A stretch of 64,000 nt of DNA from Spirochaetales bacterium Spiro_07 (GTDB lineage Bacteria > Spirochaetota > Spirochaetia > Treponematales > Treponemataceae), in the NCBI GenBank assembly GCA_001603145.1, contig LVBI01000027.1, positions 1 to 64,000 on the forward strand, read 5' to 3'. Both the position numbers and the translations under genes were made by a program. Of this stretch, positions 42,744 through 51,599 are shown in pieces. Position 1 is the first letter of the stretch. Each line of letters begins with the position of its first letter. The notes beneath the pieces are model-generated. The model ran no database searches. It saw only the letters and a list, made by a program, of their open reading frames with translations, and had not been told where the DNA came from.

Positions 42744-44606
42744 TTAATAAGCTTTATCATGCACACCTGCGATAGCTCTGCCTGAAGGCTCGTCCATGTT
42801 CTTCCATGCGGCGTCCCATTCGAGGGCTTTGGCGGTTGAGCAGGCAACGCCGGCTTCGTGCGGAACACATTTTGCCGCGCTGTCGCTCGGAAAGAGACGG
42901 CTGTAAATCTCACGGTAGTAGTATTCTTCCTTTGTTTTTGGCGGATTAATCGGAAAACGGTTCTCGCGGCGCGCAAATTCGGCGTCGCTCACCTTTTCTT
43001 CGGTTATGCGCTTAAGCGTGTCAATCCAGTTGTAGCCCACGCCGTCGCTGAACTGCTCTTTCTGCCGCCATGCAATGCTGTCGGGCAGCATGTCTTCAAA
43101 CGCCTTGCGCAAAATCCACTTTTCAATTCGCTGCTTTCCGTCCAACAGGCGTATGTTCATCTTGTCGGTCGGGTTTAGGTTCATCGCAATGTCGATAAAA
43201 TCTTTATCAAGGAACGGCACGCGGCCTTCTACGCCCCACGCCATAAGCGATTTATTTGCGCGCAAACAGTCGTAAAGATGAAGCTTGCTCATTTTGCGCA
43301 CAAGCTCTTCGTGAAACTCCTGTGCGTTCGGTGCTTTATGAAAGTACAAGTAGCCGCCAAAAAGCTCATCGCTGCCCTCGCCCGAAAGCACCATCTTTAT
43401 TCCCATTGATTTTATGACGCGCGCAAGCAGATACATAGGCGTTGAAGCGCGCACAGTCGTAATGTCGTAAGTCTCAATATGGTAGATTACATCTGGAAGA
43501 GCATCGAGCGCCTCTTGAATCGTAAAATGCACTTCATGATGAACTGTACCGATGTAATCTGCAGCTTTTTGCGCGGCCACAAGGTCAGGCGAACCTTCAA
43601 GCCCAACCGCAAAACTGTGAAGCTGCGGCCACCATGCGCTTTCTTTGCTGTCTGTTTCAACGCGCTTTTTGCTATATTTTTGCGTAATTGCTGCAATAAT
43701 CGAAGAATCAAGACCGCCGCTCAGCAACACACCATACGGAACGTCACTCATAAGTTGTGCTTTTACCGCAGCTTCAAGGCCGTTGCGTACCTTTTCGATT
43801 ACAGCAGGATTTATCACCTCTCCTTTGTCGTCTGTGGCACGCGGCGCGGATTTTACCGCGTCAAAAGATTCCCAACCGCGTTTGTACCAGCGTACAGGTT
43901 TTCCGTCACCCCGAACTTGTTTCGGAGTCTCTTTTGTAGATGCTGAAACAAGTTCAGCATGACAACTGTCACTCTGACGAGTGATGTCACCCTGAACTTG
44001 TTTCAGGGTCTCTTTACCAGAATACAAATAACATCCGTTCGGAAATTCTTCAATAGTTACGCAGCTGCCTTCAAGCGCTTTCAGCTCGCTTGCAACGTAG
44101 TAGCGGCCGGCTTTGTCCCAGCCTTGATAAAGCGGAATAACGCCGATTTCGTCGCGCGCAATAAGGTAGCAGTCATTTTCGCTGTCATAAAGCGCAAACG
44201 CAAAGATGCCCGAAAGCTCTTCTATCATTGCGGCAAAATCGCCGCTTTTGCGGTATTTCTTGTAAAGCGGAATAATAACTTCGCAGTCGCTTCCTGTGCG
44301 GAAATTGTAAGAATCTGCAAAACCGGTGCGGATTGATTTGTGATTGTAGATTTCGCCATTTGCGGCAAGAATGATTTTTCCGTCATCACTAACGAGCGGC
44401 TGCTTGCCGGAAAGCGGGTCAACAATCGAAAGACGCTCGTGGCTCAGAATAGCATTATCGCCTGTATAGACGCCGCTCCAGTCCGGCCCGCGGTGGCGAA
44501 TTTTCTTGCTCATTTCAAGAACTTGCGCGCGAAGCTCTTCTTTCAAGCCGTCTGCTATCGGCGCGCTGCCGCTGCTTAAATCAAAACAACCTACAAAACC
44601 GCACAT
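42744..44606 (-). CDS. asnB: Asparagine synthetase B (glutamine-hydrolysing) with repeat-encoded linker insertion
   Basis: A 620-residue AsnB. It starts MCGFVGCFD with catalytic Cys2 of the glutaminase domain (1 to about 190), then has the synthetase domain with the PP-loop LLSGGLDSSIIAA and SGEGSDELFGGY. Between them, residues about 195-234 read KETLKQVQGD...CHAELVSASTKETPKQVRGD, a translated one-and-a-half copy of the GTCAT palindrome. The insertion sits in the domain linker, where it is most easily tolerated. The C-terminus is longer than usual but in frame. GGAGG precedes the ATG. The enzyme makes asparagine from aspartate, glutamine and ATP. One hexaloop/terminator unit precedes it. Confidence 0.94.
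   Translation of the reverse strand: MCGFVGCFDLSSGSAPIADGLKEELRAQVLEMSKKIRHRGPDWSGVYTGDNAILSHERLSIVDPLSGKQPLVSDDGKIILAANGEIYNHKSIRTGFADSYNFRTGSDCEVIIPLYKKYRKSGDFAAMIEELSGIFAFALYDSENDCYLIARDEIGVIPLYQGWDKAGRYYVASELKALEGSCVTIEEFPNGCYLYSGKETLKQVQGDITRQSDSCHAELVSASTKETPKQVRGDGKPVRWYKRGWESFDAVKSAPRATDDKGEVINPAVIEKVRNGLEAAVKAQLMSDVPYGVLLSGGLDSSIIAAITQKYSKKRVETDSKESAWWPQLHSFAVGLEGSPDLVAAQKAADYIGTVHHEVHFTIQEALDALPDVIYHIETYDITTVRASTPMYLLARVIKSMGIKMVLSGEGSDELFGGYLYFHKAPNAQEFHEELVRKMSKLHLYDCLRANKSLMAWGVEGRVPFLDKDFIDIAMNLNPTDKMNIRLLDGKQRIEKWILRKAFEDMLPDSIAWRQKEQFSDGVGYNWIDTLKRITEEKVSDAEFARRENRFPINPPKTKEEYYYREIYSRLFPSDSAAKCVPHEAGVACSTAKALEWDAAWKNMDEPSGRAIAGVHDKAY
43904..44016. repeat. Palindromic repeat inside asnB, full plus half copy
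   Basis: Full copy 43904-43963 (GTCACCCCGAACTTGTTTCG with GAAACAAGTTCAGCATGAC) and a half copy 43985-44016 (TGTCACCCTGAACTTGTTTC then AGGGTCTCTTT). Both lie in the reading frame of asnB. Confidence 0.85.
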
Positions 44607-44621
44607 ATTTTCCTCCAGCTC

Positions 44622-44648
44622 TCCGGGTCAAGCCCGAAGATGACATAA
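44622..44648. repeat. GTCAT-type palindromic repeat in the asnB leader
   Basis: CTCCGGGTCAAGCCCGAAGATGACATAA, placed between the asnB ribosome site and the regulatory terminator. Confidence 0.6.
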
Positions 44649-44716
44649 AAAAAGAGGTCGTAGACAGTGCTTCGCGAAAAACGAAACATTATCTACGACC
44701 TCTTTGCCGTAATTTC
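44647..44716 (-). promoter_or_regulatory. asnB leader: hexaloop hairpin overlapping an intrinsic terminator (ANTAR-type)
   Basis: ACGGC (44706-44710), loop AAAGAG (44700-44705) and GTCGT (44695-44699) in the transcript. The terminator pairs AGAGGTCGTAGA (44692-44703) with TCTACGACCTCT and is followed by seven T (44647-44653). Here the terminator arm even reaches into the hexaloop. Confidence 0.85.
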
Positions 44717-44720
44717 CATT

Positions 44721-44749
44721 ATCTTATTGAAAATGAACAACCCTGTCAA
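44721..44749 (-). promoter_or_regulatory. asnB promoter
   Basis: Minus-strand TTGACA (44744-44749), 17-bp spacer, TAAGAT (44721-44726). Confidence 0.75.
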
Positions 44750-44781
44750 GAACTGAAAAAATGCCCAGCCGCGAACGCCGT

Positions 44782-45954
44782 TCAGCTTCTTGCGGCTTCT
44801 GCTGCTTTGGCGGCGGCTTCGTCGCGGCGTTTCTTTGCTTCGTAAAGCTTCTGGTCAGCGGCGGCAATGAACGCTTGTATAGTTTTCATCTGCTTGTCGT
44901 AAGTCACGTAGCCGAAGCTGAAAGACAAATCATAAGGCACTTGGTCTTTTTTGCAGATTTCGCTTAAAGCGTCTGCAACCTTTCCGCAGAATTTTTCTGC
45001 CTCTTCATCGCCGTTCAAATCAGCAATTACGATAAACTCATCGCCGCCGTACCGGCCGATAAAGTTTTTGCCGTTATTGTTCGCAAGTTTCAGCGCATTT
45101 GCGCACCTGATAAGCGCAGCATCGCCTTCAACATGGCCGTAAGTGTCGTTGATTTTCTTGAATTTGTTTACGTCAAGCATAAAAAGATAGAGCTTAGACT
45201 TATCAGAATCTGTTTTCATGCGCGAGCTTAAATAGCGCAAAAGCTGGTTGCGGTTGTTCAAGCCCGAAAGCGTATCAACTGAAATCAGCAGATTCTGCAA
45301 ATCAATATAGACAAACACGAACGCAAGCGTAACACCCACGCTTATACTCGGAATGTTCGGCACGGCAATCTGGATTAATCCTATTGAAAGCGGAAAAAGC
45401 AGAAACATCGCGAGAATCTTGTATTCCACAGACTTCATATAGCTTCCGCATTTCAGCGATTTTATGAATGCGTGAATCGTTGTTATGACAGTGTAAAACT
45501 GGCAAAGCACAATATGCAGAACGATGAACCGGCCGCGGTGATAGACATTATTTTCATCAACATAAAATAAGAAACCGTTGAAATAAGAAACGACAACGCT
45601 CACAGCGATTATAATCACAGGCATTTTGGCAAGCGTTTTCAGCCATTTGTTTTTAATTGAATCTGAATTAAGCGCAATTTCAACATAACACAACCAATAA
45701 TAACCCATTAATATAGAAGAAATATCGTAAATTCCGTTCGTGCAGAAGTTTGCGGTTCTCGGCAGCGGAAGTGCTTTTGCTTCGATTAAAGCCCAGATGA
45801 TTTCGCAGAAAAAAGCAATCATGCCCGAAATGATTGCCTTCATGTAATAGCGCTGCTTTGTCTGGCGGTCGTAATTCTTGCACAAGCTGTAAAGCAAAAT
45901 TCCAAGCAAAAGCAGGCAAAACGAATTTATTTCAACAATCCAAATGTAGTCCAT
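44782..45954 (-). CDS. Membrane diguanylate cyclase (GGDEF)
   Basis: A 390-residue protein with about seven hydrophobic N-terminal segments (1-220) and a GGDEF domain (about 225-385) starting SVDTLSGLNNRNQLLRYL, with an intact GRYGGDEF active site and FSFGYVTYD. No RxxD inhibitory site is visible ahead of GGDEF. It is predicted to make cyclic di-GMP. The C-terminus ends in an Ala/Lys-rich helix. It diverges from the HTH-FliM gene across a 235-bp gap. The membrane portion resembles other multi-span sensors, but the signal is unknown. Confidence 0.88.
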   Translation of the reverse strand: MDYIWIVEINSFCLLLLGILLYSLCKNYDRQTKQRYYMKAIISGMIAFFCEIIWALIEAKALPLPRTANFCTNGIYDISSILMGYYWLCYVEIALNSDSIKNKWLKTLAKMPVIIIAVSVVVSYFNGFLFYVDENNVYHRGRFIVLHIVLCQFYTVITTIHAFIKSLKCGSYMKSVEYKILAMFLLFPLSIGLIQIAVPNIPSISVGVTLAFVFVYIDLQNLLISVDTLSGLNNRNQLLRYLSSRMKTDSDKSKLYLFMLDVNKFKKINDTYGHVEGDAALIRCANALKLANNNGKNFIGRYGGDEFIVIADLNGDEEAEKFCGKVADALSEICKKDQVPYDLSFSFGYVTYDKQMKTIQAFIAAADQKLYEAKKRRDEAAAKAAEAARS

Positions 45955-46189
45955 GCTTTTATTTTAACACGAGTTTTAAATAATGCAACGCCTTCAAGAT
46001 TTTGCACAATTCCGCGGAATCTGTACGCAGTTTCAGCAAGACGGAACGGCGCAACAAAACTCTACCCGGAATTCTACCGTGATAAACTGCCCGTCGATTT
46101 ACAAAGCGCAAAATGCTGTATTATGATTATTCTGTAAGCTGAAAGCTTGCCACAGAACGGCCGTCGTGAACATCAACAGGAGGCATCAG

Positions 46190-47509
46190 ATGAATGCTGA
46201 AAAAACTGGATTTTTGATTTATGAGCTTAGAAACCGCAAAGGCTTGACGCAAAAAGAACTTGCTGAAAAGTGCAATGTAACCGACAAGGCTGTGTCTAAG
46301 TGGGAACGCGGCGAAAGCTGCCCAGACGTTACAGTGCTGCCGAAACTTGCCGAAGTGTTCGGCGTTGAGGTTGAATCTATTATGAACGGCGAAATTCCTT
46401 TGAGCCAAGACGTAAGCGGAAAAACTATTAAGATTTACGACTTCCGCCGCCCCGATAGATATTCGCGGCAGATGATGCACGAGCTTTGGATGCTCGGCAA
46501 TGATATTTGTCAGACGCTCAACAGAGATTATACGGCGGCCTTGAACAAGCGTTGCGACTTTACTTTGTACAGCGCAGACCAACTTTGCAATAAAGAGTTT
46601 TTGCAATCGATTCCGCAGAAATGCTTTTTCTATGATTTTGATTATGCTGACGGCGGCTTTACGATTGAGATTGACCCGCAGCTTGCAAAGGCTGTTCTTA
46701 AGCAAGACTTTTCGAAGCATGACCTGATTACAGATTTTGACCTCGACATTTTCAAGAACTATTTTCTTACAAGCATCTGCGGTATGATGGTGCAGAATAT
46801 TCTCAAGCAGACTGACGGCAAATACGACATCGCCAAGCTTTTTCCGCTTGAAAAGGCGTCGGCTGCACCAACCGGCAACAACGCGCGCCAAGAAGAAAAC
46901 CGCATGATGCTGATGATCGGGCTTCACGGCAAAGTTGATGAAGTTGAAGGCTATGTAAACATTCAGTTCAGCGACGTGATTATCGAGAACATGCTGAAAA
47001 ACGGCTATTTTGGCGAAAACGGAACAAACGGCACTTTTGGCGGCAGAATCAAATTTCAGAATCTTTCTAACATCAAAAGCCGCGAACAGCCGGACAATAT
47101 TTTTATTGAGTTCGGACGTTTCCGACCGGAAAACGTGGAACTTGAGGCTGGCAAAATCTTGATTTTCGATAAAAAAGAAACAGACGGGCTGAATGTAGTC
47201 TTTGAAAACCGCGTGATTCACACCGGCAAAACTGTCGCCATAGACGAACAGTTCGGGCTTGAAATTGCTGAAACGCCGCAACTTAGCGAGATTGTCTATG
47301 ACGAGAAAGACTACATCTCGATTCAGCTTGGCTGCGCCGCCCTAACAAAGCAGGAAATTGCGGGGCTTCATCAAGGTTCGTACATAATCTTGAAGCAGCG
47401 CGCCGGTGAACTGTCGCAGATTCTTAGGGCTGGCAAGCTTGTCGCGCGTGGCGAAATCTGCATCATCGACGACAATTTTGCAATCCGCATAATAGAGGTG
47501 ATTGGCTGA
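46190..47509 (+). CDS. XRE-type HTH fused to FliM-like and SPOA domains
   Basis: A 439-residue protein of unusual design. Residues 1-66 are an XRE/Cro helix-turn-helix (LRNRKGLTQKELAEKCNVTD...SKWERGESCP). Residues about 83-265 match the middle domain of the flagellar switch protein FliM, starting with its hallmark YDFRRPDRYSR and continuing with YSADQLCNKEFLQSIPQ and IEIDPQLAKAVL. Residues about 302-362 and 375-438 look like two SPOA (FliN-type) domains, the second ending in GKLVARGEICIIDDNFAIRI. The FliM N-terminal CheY-binding peptide is replaced by the HTH. AGGAGG lies 6 bases before the ATG. It may link motor-type partners to transcription, an inference. Confidence 0.85.
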   Translation: MNAEKTGFLIYELRNRKGLTQKELAEKCNVTDKAVSKWERGESCPDVTVLPKLAEVFGVEVESIMNGEIPLSQDVSGKTIKIYDFRRPDRYSRQMMHELWMLGNDICQTLNRDYTAALNKRCDFTLYSADQLCNKEFLQSIPQKCFFYDFDYADGGFTIEIDPQLAKAVLKQDFSKHDLITDFDLDIFKNYFLTSICGMMVQNILKQTDGKYDIAKLFPLEKASAAPTGNNARQEENRMMLMIGLHGKVDEVEGYVNIQFSDVIIENMLKNGYFGENGTNGTFGGRIKFQNLSNIKSREQPDNIFIEFGRFRPENVELEAGKILIFDKKETDGLNVVFENRVIHTGKTVAIDEQFGLEIAETPQLSEIVYDEKDYISIQLGCAALTKQEIAGLHQGSYIILKQRAGELSQILRAGKLVARGEICIIDDNFAIRIIEVIG

Positions 47510-47561
47510 AACAGTTAAAGCTTGAGACTGCTCAGACGGTCTCAAGTTTCAGCGGTTCACA

Positions 47562-48035
47562 TTATTTCAGCGGGCACTCAATTGTAATCATCTTGGTCGA
47601 AAAGCCGTTACGCTCGTAAAAACGAAGCCCATCAACATTGCCGGGAAAAACTTGGGTGCGGAAAAAATCTGCACCTTTTTCGATGCCGTATTTTTTAGCG
47701 GCATCAAGCAGCATTGTGCCGATTTTGCAGTTGCGGCGGCTTTGCGTGACAACCAAATCTTGCAAATAGATATTGCTCTGCGGCTTGAGGCACGAAAAAG
47801 GTTTTGCCTTTGCAAACAAAACGTGTGCAAAACCGACAACTGTTCCGTCATCATCTGCAACGAACATCACCTGATTTTCGCTGCTCAAAATTCTTTCCAT
47901 CTGGCGCGACCTTTCACCAGCCTTGCTAAGAACAAAATGTTCCGGCTGATAAAAAACACCGTCCTTTTCAAGCTCCACATACAATGCTTCAATAGCGTCT
48001 GAATCTTCTTTTTTAGCTTTTCTAATGGTTATCAT
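47562..48035 (-). CDS. GNAT-family N-acetyltransferase
   Basis: A 157-residue acetyltransferase. The acetyl-CoA site region is LQDLVVTQSRRNCKIGTMLLDAAKKYG (Q/RxxGxG/A-like), followed by the FYERNGFSTKM ending typical of GNAT enzymes. The acceptor is unknown. Start at 48035 is one base after the stop of the upstream membrane protein, giving tight coupling; the longer frame to 48092 would overlap that gene. The pair probably forms an operon. Confidence 0.85.
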   Translation of the reverse strand: MITIRKAKKEDSDAIEALYVELEKDGVFYQPEHFVLSKAGERSRQMERILSSENQVMFVADDDGTVVGFAHVLFAKAKPFSCLKPQSNIYLQDLVVTQSRRNCKIGTMLLDAAKKYGIEKGADFFRTQVFPGNVDGLRFYERNGFSTKMITIECPLK

Positions 48036-48036
48036 T

Positions 48037-49587
48037 TTAATCGTTATCCAATCCATCATAAAAGATTCTGAAAGCAACTGCAAAAAGCGCATAGCTCATA
48101 AAAAGATAGCACCTTGCGCCGCTTGAATAAACCGTAGGAGAAAATGCGATAATAAAAGCAGAGCAGAAACCGGCACATAAAAGCAATGCATTCAGCAGCC
48201 CTTGAAGCTTATCAGTCATCGCAACAATGATTTGATAAACTAAAAAAAGCCCGGCAATCAGCAGAACTGCACACTCAATTAAAACAGCAATTTCTGAATG
48301 TGCAGAAAAACGTGCAAGCTTATCATTTACAAGCAAAAAATCTTTTTTGATAAAACCTGTAACAACCGAAAGCACAATATACGAATCAAGAACAACCTGA
48401 ATTACGAAATTTTTCTTGCTTGTTTTATAGAATCTATAAGTCAAAATCAAGCACAAAGGCAGCAGAACCCAAGCACCAAATTTTGAAAAATAATACGTAA
48501 AGACAGTCATTATGCCGAGCTGCATTTTTTCAGCAAAAGAAACTGTTGTATATTCTGGAAACCATGACGTCACTTCGTCTGAAAAACGCTTTTCATTGCC
48601 GGGGCAAGTTAAAGTAAAAGCAAGCGAAGCCGCACAAACCAAAATTATGATCAAGAAATAGATGTCGGTCTTCTGAAATTTTTTATTCTGCACAAAATGA
48701 ATAGCAAGAAACGATGCGCTGAAGCCCAAAATCAAAGCAACAACCTGTTCTTGATTGACCGCAAAAAGCAGAAGCAGCAAAGACAATGCGATTTTCAGTT
48801 TTGAAACAGATTTGTCTTCAAGTATAGCTTTTGCAACAACAAAAAAAGGCATGGCACAAGCCAACGGCCAAAGATAATTCACAGTTGTTGCGCCCCAACC
48901 GGCGGTCTGCAAAGCGTACCAGTCTGTAAAAAATAAGATAACCGCATAGACAACGCTTGCATATCTCTTTTTAGGAAAACAAATTGCAATCAGACATTCT
49001 GCAATCAGCACAAATGCGGCAACATCAAAGAAACGCCATACGCCAAAATGGAATTTGAAGCTGCTTACGAGCGCAGCTTCAATAACCAGCCTTGATGCCC
49101 AATTATTGTATCTGACTTTCAGAAAATTCCAGAGTGAAGCATTTTCAAGAGCATGGCTAAAGAACAAATCGTCACCAGATTCGGCAATGCAAAAATGAAT
49201 GGCACTTAACACAAGCACAAAAAAAGCAAGCGGAATAAAATGCAGCCATTCATCAGTTGTGATTTTCTTCAAGCGGCTGTCAAAAAACGCATAAGCATCA
49301 AGCTTAGATTTTAAGATTTCTCCATAAAGCTTCAACAAAAACACAAAAAAGCAGAGCGAAGCAAGAAAAATCAATTCGAGAGTCGAAATTGCTCCGTTTA
49401 TTTTGCTCAAAAGATGAGGCGTATCAAGTTTCATCTGCATCTGATTTTCTGCAAGCCCTATCAAGAATACCCTGAGCTGCGGGATGAAAACTATAAGAGA
49501 GCATAGCCCCGCCAGAAGCGCAAGAGCTGTAAAGATTTTTGAAACTTTTCTGAATTTTTCTTCTGTCATTTTGCTTTTCTTTTCCAT
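48037..49587 (-). CDS. Large multi-span membrane protein (DUF6056-like)
   Basis: A 516-residue protein with about eleven hydrophobic segments. Conserved-looking polar points are ESGDDLFFSHAL after the third segment, WGATTVNYLWPLACAMP and LTCPGNEKRFSDEV, a pattern seen in DUF6056 and related glycosyltransferase-C-like membrane proteins (acidic loop early, PGN...R loop later). It may modify a cell-surface glycan, but this is inference. The start is uncertain: 49587 (MEKKSKM) is used, with 49569 as an alternative; the frame runs to 49632 with no ribosome site. Confidence 0.65.
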   Translation of the reverse strand: MEKKSKMTEEKFRKVSKIFTALALLAGLCSLIVFIPQLRVFLIGLAENQMQMKLDTPHLLSKINGAISTLELIFLASLCFFVFLLKLYGEILKSKLDAYAFFDSRLKKITTDEWLHFIPLAFFVLVLSAIHFCIAESGDDLFFSHALENASLWNFLKVRYNNWASRLVIEAALVSSFKFHFGVWRFFDVAAFVLIAECLIAICFPKKRYASVVYAVILFFTDWYALQTAGWGATTVNYLWPLACAMPFFVVAKAILEDKSVSKLKIALSLLLLLFAVNQEQVVALILGFSASFLAIHFVQNKKFQKTDIYFLIIILVCAASLAFTLTCPGNEKRFSDEVTSWFPEYTTVSFAEKMQLGIMTVFTYYFSKFGAWVLLPLCLILTYRFYKTSKKNFVIQVVLDSYIVLSVVTGFIKKDFLLVNDKLARFSAHSEIAVLIECAVLLIAGLFLVYQIIVAMTDKLQGLLNALLLCAGFCSAFIIAFSPTVYSSGARCYLFMSYALFAVAFRIFYDGLDND

Positions 49588-49690
49588 TAGCACTATTACT
49601 AGCACTATAACAATAGTCCGTTGTTTTTTCAATTAACGGCAGAAAGCAGCAGCTCAAAACTGAAAAACTTAAACTGCACGCTGCCCTGCA

Positions 49691-51427
49691 CTACTGTGCT
49701 GAAACTTGGGCGATTTGCAGCTTGTAGTATTCGCCGTGCTTTGCCATAAGCTCGTCGTGCGTGCCAAGCTCCGCAATGCCGTGGTCGTTTACAACGGCAA
49801 TTTTGTCGGCGTTCTTAACCGTAGAAAGGCGGTGAGCAATAACAAGCGTGGTGCGCCCTTTCGCAAGCTCGTCAAACGAGTGCTGAATCTTGATTTCGGT
49901 TGCAGTATCAAGCGCAGAAGTCGCTTCGTCAAGAATGAGGATCGGCGGATTTTTGAGGAAACACCTTGCAATTGAAACGCGCTGCTTCTGCCCGCCGCTT
50001 AGTTTGATTCCGCGCTCGCCGACAACAGAATCATAGCCGTTGGGCATTTGCATAATGTCGTCGTGAATTTCTGCACGGCGGGCGGCGGCTTCAATTTCAG
50101 CGTCTGTTGCACCGGGCTTGCCGTATGCAATATTTTCGCGGACTGTGCCGGCAAACAAGAACACATCTTGCTGAACAATGCCAATCTGATTGCGCAGCGA
50201 ATGTTTCTTGATGTGGCGGATATCGATGCCGTCAAGGCTTATTGAGCCGCCGTTGATTTCGTAAAAGCGCGGAATGAGGTTGCAGATTGTAGACTTGCCG
50301 CCGCCGCTTGCACCGACAAGCGCAAATTTTTCGCCGGAATGAATCTCAAGATTTACGTTGTTCAAAACAGGAAAATCTGGAAGATAAGAAAAATCTACGT
50401 TCTTAAAGCTGATGTTGCCACGCGCTGACAAAATTTCAACTGCATCAGGGTCGTCTGCCGGTTCAGGCTCAGTGCGCATAATCTCGATAAAGCGGTTGAA
50501 GCCCGCCATGCCGGTCGCAAACTGCTCAACAAAGCCGTTAATTCGCTTGACCGGCCCGACAAAGCTTGCAACAAACAAATTCGCGGCGACCAAGTCCGGC
50601 AGTGTCATTTTGCCTTTCATGATGAAGTAGCCGCCAACTGCGAGCGTGAGCAGCGAAAGCAAGTTGTTGCAGAATTCGATATTTGAGAAAAAAGCCGCCA
50701 TGTAGCGGAACCGGCTCTGCTTTGCCGCGCTGTATTGCTTGTTGGAAATGTCGAAGCGCGCGCGCTCAAAATCTTCGTTGGCAAAGCCTTTTGTAACGCG
50801 GATGCCTGAAATGCTTGATTCGAGGCTTGCGTTCACTTCGGCGGTTGTTTCCTTGACTTTTGCAGATGCGCGCGAAAGGTTGCGGCGCGAAGTGATGACG
50901 ATGAAAATCATAACGGGTAGCGTAACTATAACAATCAGCGCAAGCTCCCAACGGATTGTAAGAAGCATTGCAAAAGCGCCGAGCAAGTTGAGAATGGCTA
51001 TTGAAAAATCTTCCGGCCCGTGGTGCGCAAGCTCCGTAATTTCAAAAAGATCTGTCGTGGCGCGCGCCATGATTTTTCCGGTGCGGTTTGTGTCGTAAAA
51101 GCTGAACGGCAGCTTTTCAAGATGGTCAAAAACATCGCGACGCATGTCTTGCTCTACGCGGTTGCCGAAAACGTGCCCCCAATAAGCCACAAACCAGTTG
51201 CACGCCTTGTGCAAACAGAAACCGGCAAAAAGCACAGCAACAAGAATCAAAAACGTGCGCAGTTCGTGGTTCGGTATGAGCGTGCTGAGCGCATAACGCG
51301 AAAACATCGGAAACGCAACGTCAATTGCCGCCATAAAAAATGCACAAATCATGTCTGCAATAAAAAGCCCGACATGCGGCTTATAATATGAAAAGAAAAT
51401 CTTGAGCGGGTGCTTTGTAAAATCCAT
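49691..51427 (-). CDS. ABC exporter, fused permease-ATPase
   Basis: A 578-residue half transporter of the MsbA/LmrA type. The N-terminal six-span domain (about 15-320) contains the EFQAT-like loop RTGKIMARATTDLFEI. The ATPase has Walker A VGASGGGKSTICN, signature LSGGQKQRVSIARC, Walker B PILILDEATSALD and the H-loop VIAHRLSTVKNAD. It should dimerise and export lipids, peptides or drugs. The ATG 51427 is preferred over the upstream TTG 51433. It is monocistronic; the partner gene, if any, is not adjacent. Confidence 0.92.
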   Translation of the reverse strand: MDFTKHPLKIFFSYYKPHVGLFIADMICAFFMAAIDVAFPMFSRYALSTLIPNHELRTFLILVAVLFAGFCLHKACNWFVAYWGHVFGNRVEQDMRRDVFDHLEKLPFSFYDTNRTGKIMARATTDLFEITELAHHGPEDFSIAILNLLGAFAMLLTIRWELALIVIVTLPVMIFIVITSRRNLSRASAKVKETTAEVNASLESSISGIRVTKGFANEDFERARFDISNKQYSAAKQSRFRYMAAFFSNIEFCNNLLSLLTLAVGGYFIMKGKMTLPDLVAANLFVASFVGPVKRINGFVEQFATGMAGFNRFIEIMRTEPEPADDPDAVEILSARGNISFKNVDFSYLPDFPVLNNVNLEIHSGEKFALVGASGGGKSTICNLIPRFYEINGGSISLDGIDIRHIKKHSLRNQIGIVQQDVFLFAGTVRENIAYGKPGATDAEIEAAARRAEIHDDIMQMPNGYDSVVGERGIKLSGGQKQRVSIARCFLKNPPILILDEATSALDTATEIKIQHSFDELAKGRTTLVIAHRLSTVKNADKIAVVNDHGIAELGTHDELMAKHGEYYKLQIAQVSAQ

Positions 51428-51525
51428 GCACAAAGTTTATCAGATGTTGCAGCTTATGTCAGCTTATAACATTAAAGTTGTAGTTTATTACGCAGTTTAT
51501 CCGCCAGATAAAGCGGCGTAAAAAC

Positions 51526-51561
51526 AAAAAATCCCTGCCCGCGTTTCAGCGAACAGGGATT
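51526..51561 (-). terminator. Terminator downstream of amt
   Basis: Minus-strand AATCCCTG (51554-51561) pairs with CAGGGATT (51530-51537), followed by a T run (51526-51530), 39 bases after the amt stop codon. Confidence 0.85.
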
Positions 51562-51599
51562 CACCACATTTTTAGCGAATTTTCTTCTATATATAAGCG

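Noticed and set aside
46127-47281. A 384-codon minus-strand frame opposite the HTH-FliM gene
   Set aside because: The plus-strand gene has clear domains and a strong ribosome site; the minus frame has none.
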